Of a stretch of DNA of 64,000 nt, positions 60,178-64,000 are shown piece after piece; positions within the stretch are counted from its first letter, which is position 1; every line of letters begins with the position of its first letter. The translations under genes were made by a program, and so were the position numbers. The notes under the pieces were generated by a model, which saw only the letters and a list, made by a program, of their open reading frames with translations, was not told the DNA's origin and did not search any database. The stretch is from NCBI GenBank assembly GCA_963708425.1, contig OY970206.1, positions 1,240,001-1,304,000 on the forward strand. The letters run 5' to 3'. The DNA comes from JACMNW01 sp963708425 (lineage in GTDB: Bacteria; Pseudomonadota; Alphaproteobacteria; Rhodobacterales; Rhodobacteraceae).

Positions 60178-62052
60178 TCAGCCTTTTTCGCTGAAGTAGT
60201 CTGCGATGGTTTTCGCCATCGCCTCCGATATGCCTGCAACGGCCGTCAGATCGGTTAGTCCGGCGCGTGCCACCGCCTTGGCCGATCCGAAATGGGCCAG
60301 GAGCGCGCGTTTGCGGGTGGCGCCGATGCCGGGAATGTCATCCAGGGGGGTGGCGGATATGGCTTTTGACCGTTTGGCGCGGTGGGCGCCGATGGCCCAG
60401 CGGTGCGCCTCGTCGCGCAGGCGTTGCACGAAGTACAGGACGGGGTCGTTCATGCGCAGGGCAAAAACCGGCAGGCCGGGGCGGTGAAATTCTTCTTTGC
60501 CAGCGTCACGGTCAACGCCTTTGGCAACGCCGACCATAGCAATGTCATCGACGCCAAGATCAGCCATGATGCCCGCCACTGCCGACACTTGCCCGGCACC
60601 ACCGTCGATCAGCAACAGGTCTGGCCAAGCATCGGATTTGCGATCGGGGTCTTCTTTCAGCAGGCGTTCAAAGCGGCGGGTCAGCACCTCTTTCATCATG
60701 CCGAAATCGTCGGAATTGGCCCCGGCGTCGGATTTGATGTTGAACTTGCGGTATTGCGATTTGAGGAACCCCTCGGCACCGGATACGATCATGCCGCCGA
60801 CGGCATTGGTGCCTTGGATATGGCTGTTATCGTACACCTCGATCCGCTTTGGCGGCGCATCCAGATCGAAGGCTTCAGCGAGACCCAGCAGCAATTTGGT
60901 TTGCGTGCTGCTTTCGGCCATGCGGCGGGCCAGGCTTTCGCGCGCATTGCGGGCGGCGTTTTCGACCAGATTGGCCTTTTCGCCGCGCACAGGCACGCCG
61001 ATGGTCACGCGCCTGCCAGCGCGGTCTGACAGCAGTTCGGTGACCAGATCGGGGTTATCGACGGGGTGGGATAGCAAAATCAGGCGGGGTGGTTCTTTAT
61101 CGTCGTAGAACTGGGCGAGGAACGCCTCCATAATTTCGGGCGCTTCGGCACCTGCCCCGGTTTTGGGGTAAAAGTCGCGGTTTCCCCAAGATTGGTTGGA
61201 CCGGATGAAGAACACCTGCACGCAAGCCTGCCCCTGATCCAGATGCAGGGCGACAACATCAGCTTCGGCCACGCCAGCGGGGTTAATGCCTTGAGTGGAT
61301 TGTACTTGCGTCAGGGCTTTGATGCGATCGCGCAGGGCGGCGGCGCGTTCAAATTCCATCGCCTCTGATGCGTCATTCATCGACTTCGCAAGGTTGGATT
61401 GCACAGTCGTGGTTTTGCCTTCGAGAAACTTGGTGGCATCCCCAACGAGGGCGGCATAATCATCAGTGCTGACCTTGCCGACGCAGGGGGCGGCGCATCG
61501 TTTGATCTGATAGAGCAGGCAGGGCCGCGTGCGGCTATAGAAGGTGGCATCGGTGCAGGTGCGCAGCAAGAACACGCGCTGAAGCTGGTTGATGGTGCGG
61601 TTGACGGCCCCTGCCGAGGCGAACGGGCCAAAGTATGCGCCCTTTTCGGTTTTCTTACCGCGGTGTTTCTTGATCATCGGGAACGGGTGATCGGTGGGTA
61701 GCAGGATGTTGGGAAAGCTTTTGTCATCGCGCAGCAGCACGTTGTAGCGCGGTTTCAGCTGCTTGATCAGGTTCTGTTCCAGCAGCAGGGCTTCGGTTTC
61801 GGTGCGGGTGGTCAGAAACATCATCGTGGAGGTTTCGCGAATCATCCGCGCGATACGGCCAGAGTGGCCCGTGGGGCGGGCATAGCTTGAAACGCGAGCC
61901 TTCAGATTGCGCGCTTTGCCGACATACAGCACTTGCGCGCCTGCATCGAGCATGCGGTAAACCCCTGGAGAGCCGTCCAAAGTTTTCAGGTAGGCCTGAA
62001 TGACGTCGTGCCCGGTGGCGGGATCTTTGGGGTTTTGATCTGTGTCCTGCAC
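60178..62052 (-). CDS. uvrC: UvrABC system protein C
   Basis: Dual-incision endonuclease of nucleotide excision repair. The 624-residue protein has an N-terminal GIY-YIG nuclease (GVYRMLDAGAQVLYVGKARN), a Cys-rich region (LRTCTDATFY, CAAPCVG), a UVR UvrB-binding motif (AMEFERAAALRDRIKAL), a central RNase H-like domain and C-terminal helix-hairpin-helix repeats (DIPGIGATRKRALLAHFGS). Complete. Confidence 0.96.
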   Translation of the reverse strand: MQDTDQNPKDPATGHDVIQAYLKTLDGSPGVYRMLDAGAQVLYVGKARNLKARVSSYARPTGHSGRIARMIRETSTMMFLTTRTETEALLLEQNLIKQLKPRYNVLLRDDKSFPNILLPTDHPFPMIKKHRGKKTEKGAYFGPFASAGAVNRTINQLQRVFLLRTCTDATFYSRTRPCLLYQIKRCAAPCVGKVSTDDYAALVGDATKFLEGKTTTVQSNLAKSMNDASEAMEFERAAALRDRIKALTQVQSTQGINPAGVAEADVVALHLDQGQACVQVFFIRSNQSWGNRDFYPKTGAGAEAPEIMEAFLAQFYDDKEPPRLILLSHPVDNPDLVTELLSDRAGRRVTIGVPVRGEKANLVENAARNARESLARRMAESSTQTKLLLGLAEAFDLDAPPKRIEVYDNSHIQGTNAVGGMIVSGAEGFLKSQYRKFNIKSDAGANSDDFGMMKEVLTRRFERLLKEDPDRKSDAWPDLLLIDGGAGQVSAVAGIMADLGVDDIAMVGVAKGVDRDAGKEEFHRPGLPVFALRMNDPVLYFVQRLRDEAHRWAIGAHRAKRSKAISATPLDDIPGIGATRKRALLAHFGSAKAVARAGLTDLTAVAGISEAMAKTIADYFSEKG

Positions 62053-62364
62053 GTTTGAGATGCCTTACTGGATGTCGTCGATTCCCCGCCTTGGCTGCTA
62101 TGATATTTAGCCGGGGGCAAGAGAAAAGCTGTCCACGGTTTCTGGGGATAACTCTGCGCAAAACATTCTGGGAGAGGGGATTTTTCCTTGTTTTTGGCCC
62201 CCTTCGACGATCTGCCTAATTTTTAGGCACTTTATTAAGATATTGATTTTATTGGAAAGAATATCATCCACACGGGAAAGGCCTGCATAATCAAAGGTTT
62301 CTATGACGAGATTGTAACGCCGATTGAGTAAGTGCACAACTTGGCCGGGTTAGGTTGTTTGGGG
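62053..62364. other. AT-rich intergenic region upstream of uvrC
   Basis: 312 bases between the SDR gene and uvrC, both on the minus strand. It contains a perfect hairpin TGCCTAA-TTT-TTAGGCA (62213-62229), an AT-rich stretch around 62236-62260, and two single-mismatch DnaA-box-like sequences (complement of GGGGATAA near 62142; CATCCACA near 62266). A 76-codon minus-strand frame spans it, but composition and content do not look coding. Confidence 0.5.
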
Positions 62365-63141
62365 CTATTCCGGGCCTAGAACGTCCGGGGTTTTCCAGGC
62401 CAGATGCTGTCCGCCATCGACGCAGAGCAGTTGGCCGGTAACCGCGGGCGCATCAAGGAAAAAACCCAAGGCGGCAGTGATGTCGGCAGGGTCTGCGCCG
62501 CGCTGCAGGATGGTCGCGGCGCGCTGCCTTGTGAAGTGATCCAGCGACTGGCGGGTGCCCTGCAAGGTGGGGCCGGGACCGATGGCATTGACGCGGATAT
62601 GCGGGGCAAGCGCTTGGGCGGTGGTTTGGGTCAGCGCCCACAAGGCCATTTTGGCCAGTGTGTAGGACATGAATTCGGGCGTTGGTTTGCGGACGCGCTG
62701 GTCGATCATGTTGAGGATCAGGGCTTGGGCTGTGGGTTCACTGTTGGCATCGGGTTCGGCTTGGGGGGCTTGGGCGGCGAAGACTTGAGTCAGGACGAAC
62801 GGCGCGCGCAGGTTGCTTTCGATGTGACGGTCCCACGAGGTGCGGGTGGCGGTGGTGATGGTGTCATATTCAAAGATCGAGGCGTTGTTGATCAGGATGG
62901 TCAGCGGGCCGCCAAGGGCTTGGGTGGCGCGCGGGATCAGAGTGGCGGTTTCAGCCTCGACCAGCAGATCGGCTTGCAGGGCTACGGCGCGGCGGCCCAG
63001 GGCGGTGATTTCGGAAACCACCGCGTCGGCTTCGGGTTTTGATGACGCATAGTGCACGGCGATATCGTAGCCACGGCCCGCTAAGTACAGCGCCATTGCG
63101 CGGCCCAGCCGTGTGCCTGCGCCGGTGATCAAAGCGCGCAT
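62365..63141 (-). CDS. Short-chain dehydrogenase, pteridine reductase (FolM)-like
   Basis: A 258-residue SDR. The N-terminal motif TGAGTRLGRA is the TGxxxRxG form seen in pteridine reductases and dihydromonapterin reductase rather than the usual TGxxxGIG. The catalytic Tyr and Lys are in SYTLAKMAL. NNASIFEYD replaces the usual NNAG. Together these point to NADPH-dependent reduction of dihydropterins. That substrate is inferred. It follows the small zinc-ribbon gene by 3 bases. Confidence 0.85.
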   Translation of the reverse strand: MRALITGAGTRLGRAMALYLAGRGYDIAVHYASSKPEADAVVSEITALGRRAVALQADLLVEAETATLIPRATQALGGPLTILINNASIFEYDTITTATRTSWDRHIESNLRAPFVLTQVFAAQAPQAEPDANSEPTAQALILNMIDQRVRKPTPEFMSYTLAKMALWALTQTTAQALAPHIRVNAIGPGPTLQGTRQSLDHFTRQRAATILQRGADPADITAALGFFLDAPAVTGQLLCVDGGQHLAWKTPDVLGPE

Positions 63142-63144
63142 GGG

Positions 63145-63321
63145 TCAGCCCTCTTTGCTACAGATGCAATCGCCCTTGCCGATCAGGTGGCGGCCGCATT
63201 TGGGGCAGGTTTTGGGGCGCAGTTTTGATCGTTTGCCAAGCGGCCCCGGAAAGCGCAGGCGACCGAACAGGGCCAGCGCGCCCATCGCGATGAGGAACAG
63301 CAGGATGATTTTGGTCAGCAT
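63145..63321 (-). CDS. Small membrane protein with zinc-ribbon tail
   Basis: A 58-residue protein: one N-terminal transmembrane helix (MLTKIILLFLIAMGALALFG), a basic linker (RSKLRPK) and a four-cysteine ribbon (CPKCGRHLIGKGDCIC). Role unknown. I chose the ATG at 63321, one base after the peptidase stop codon, over a longer in-frame start within that gene. It is probably co-transcribed with the peptidase and the SDR. Confidence 0.75.
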   Translation of the reverse strand: MLTKIILLFLIAMGALALFGRLRFPGPLGKRSKLRPKTCPKCGRHLIGKGDCICSKEG

Positions 63322-63322
63322 G

Positions 63323-64000
63323 TCATAACCCGTACCTTGACCAAAGCGCGCGGTCTTCGACACCAGACAGGGCGGCTTGCGTTACTTCAAGACCAAAGCG
63401 TTGCGCAAGGGATCGGCGCTGGCCGTAGGGCACCAACCGCACCTTATCGCCGTACAGCGCCTTCAGCTTTGGCACCAGATGGCCGATGCCGTCGGCCAGC
63501 CCCAGATCAACGCCGCCCTGGCCAACCCAGACATCGGCGTTGAACAGATCGGCGTCGGCCTTAAGACGTGCGCCACGCCGCGCCTTCACATGTTCGATAA
63601 ACGCATTGTGGATCGGGGTTTGCAGGGCGCGCAGGCGTTCCACGTCTTCGGGTTTTTGCGGCAAAAACGGGTCGGCGAGGCTTTTCGATTTGCCCGCAGT
63701 GATGACGCGGCGTTCAACGCCCTGTTTGGCCATCAGTTCGGGGAAGCCGAAGCTGGCGAAAATGACACCGATGGAGCCGACAATGGATGAGTTATCGACC
63801 CAGATCTTATCGGCAGCACAGGCCAGCCAGTAGCCACCGGAAGCCGCGACATCTTCGACAAAGGCGTGCACCTCGATGCCCTTTTCATCGGCCAAGCGGC
63901 GGATGCGGGCGGCGATCAGCGATGATTGCACGGCAGAGCCGCCGGGTGAGTTGATCACCAGCGCCACAGCGGCAGGTTTGCCGCGTGAAAAGGCTTTTTC
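63323..64000 (-). CDS. S49 signal peptide peptidase-like protein (partial)
   Basis: C-terminal 225 residues of a SppA/SohB-type serine protease. The 5' end runs off the right edge and the frame is open to base 64000. Visible motifs are ALVINSPGGSAVQSSLI, the nucleophile region VEDVAASGGYWLACAAD (Ser in ASGGY) and SIVGSIGVIFASFG. The likely catalytic Lys is in 'VERRVITAGKSKSLADPFLP'. It degrades signal peptides or membrane-protein fragments in the inner membrane. Length fits the shorter SohB-like form. Confidence 0.88.
   Translation of the reverse strand, partial: EKAFSRGKPAAVALVINSPGGSAVQSSLIAARIRRLADEKGIEVHAFVEDVAASGGYWLACAADKIWVDNSSIVGSIGVIFASFGFPELMAKQGVERRVITAGKSKSLADPFLPQKPEDVERLRALQTPIHNAFIEHVKARRGARLKADADLFNADVWVGQGGVDLGLADGIGHLVPKLKALYGDKVRLVPYGQRRSLAQRFGLEVTQAALSGVEDRALWSRYGL

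Noticed and set aside
62107..62337. 76-codon minus-strand frame upstream of uvrC
   Set aside because: It lies in AT-rich, structured intergenic DNA, has no ribosome site and no recognisable features.
57677..62364. Chromosomal oriC at the strand-bias switch
   Set aside because: No dense cluster of true DnaA boxes and none of the usual origin neighbours (hemE, gidA, parAB, dnaA) are present, so I report the skew switch and motifs but do not call an origin.
1..64000. tRNA, rRNA, CRISPR array, insertion sequence or prophage
   Set aside because: I looked for tRNA-like clover-leaf ends, regularly spaced repeats, transposase or integrase motifs and phage genes and saw none.

Overview
The window reads as chromosomal DNA of an alphaproteobacterium of the Rhodobacteraceae (Rhodobacter/Roseobacter group). 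This rests on gene content and order recognised by eye, not on a search: malyl-CoA lyase Mcl1 with phaA and phaB, a long-chain polyprenyl diphosphate synthase beside a DUF2007 gene and a tRNA methyltransferase-like gene, tlpA/argH/lipoprotein/lysA/TIGR02302 order, uvrC-pgsA-moaD-moaE order, and several families typical of this group (DUF1244, DUF1523, DUF6638-like). The DNA is GC-rich and densely coding. I see no rRNA, tRNA, CRISPR array, transposase, integrase or prophage.

Layout. 0-10 kb: ETF:quinone oxidoreductase, a TPR protein overlapping ispE, polyprenyl diphosphate synthase, DUF2007, a methyltransferase, DUF465, a YddG-like exporter, and the phaB/phaA pair. 10-18 kb: an EAL protein, tag, tlpA divergent from argH, two tiny lipoprotein genes, DUF2834, lysA and a large TIGR02302/DUF4175 membrane protein. 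18-25 kb: a zinc-ribbon membrane protein, ftsE-ftsX-plsC-TfoX-flavoprotein in overlapping order, accA-sugE, a decayed AraC gene and mcl1. 25-32 kb: a divergent regulator/target pair, an isoprenylcysteine methyltransferase-like protein, D-amino acid transaminase, TrhA, DUF1244, N-formylglutamate amidohydrolase, pyruvate kinase, rpmI-rplT. 32.7-37.7 kb: pheS and pheT, separated by 1.5 kb of accessory DNA that includes a repeat element. 37.8-45.5 kb: a tightly packed nine-gene minus-strand operon built around an AAA+ ATPase, a coiled-coil protein and membrane proteins. This is the best candidate for an undescribed system, and it carries an AT-richer, possibly HEPN-like gene in its middle. 45.7-57.7 kb: an M20 deacylase, panB-panC, a His/Met-rich membrane protein divergent from a Crp/Fnr regulator, cupin, YbjN, L,D-transpeptidase, GlsB-type, creatinase, zinc-ribbon, ArsR-AHSA1 pair, methyltransferases and a membrane-anchored NYN nuclease. 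57.8-64 kb: moaE-moaD-pgsA, an inserted DUF4274-like gene, uvrC, a pteridine-reductase-like SDR, a mini zinc-ribbon and a truncated S49 peptidase.

Functionally, phaA, phaB and mcl1 belong to the acetyl-CoA economy (polyhydroxybutyrate and the ethylmalonyl-CoA pathway). accA, plsC and pgsA serve lipid synthesis. ispE and the prenyl synthase serve quinone and isoprenoid supply. ftsEX, lysA, D-amino acid transaminase, L,D-transpeptidase and the lipoproteins serve the cell envelope.

At DNA level three things stand out. A 16-bp perfect palindrome occurs on both sides of moaE-moaD-pgsA. A sharp reversal of G/C strand bias falls near 58.5 kb, close to a dif-like/CtrA-like intergenic block. A two-part palindromic repeat occurs near 34.3 and 54.5 kb, and its first copy may be translated inside a coding sequence.
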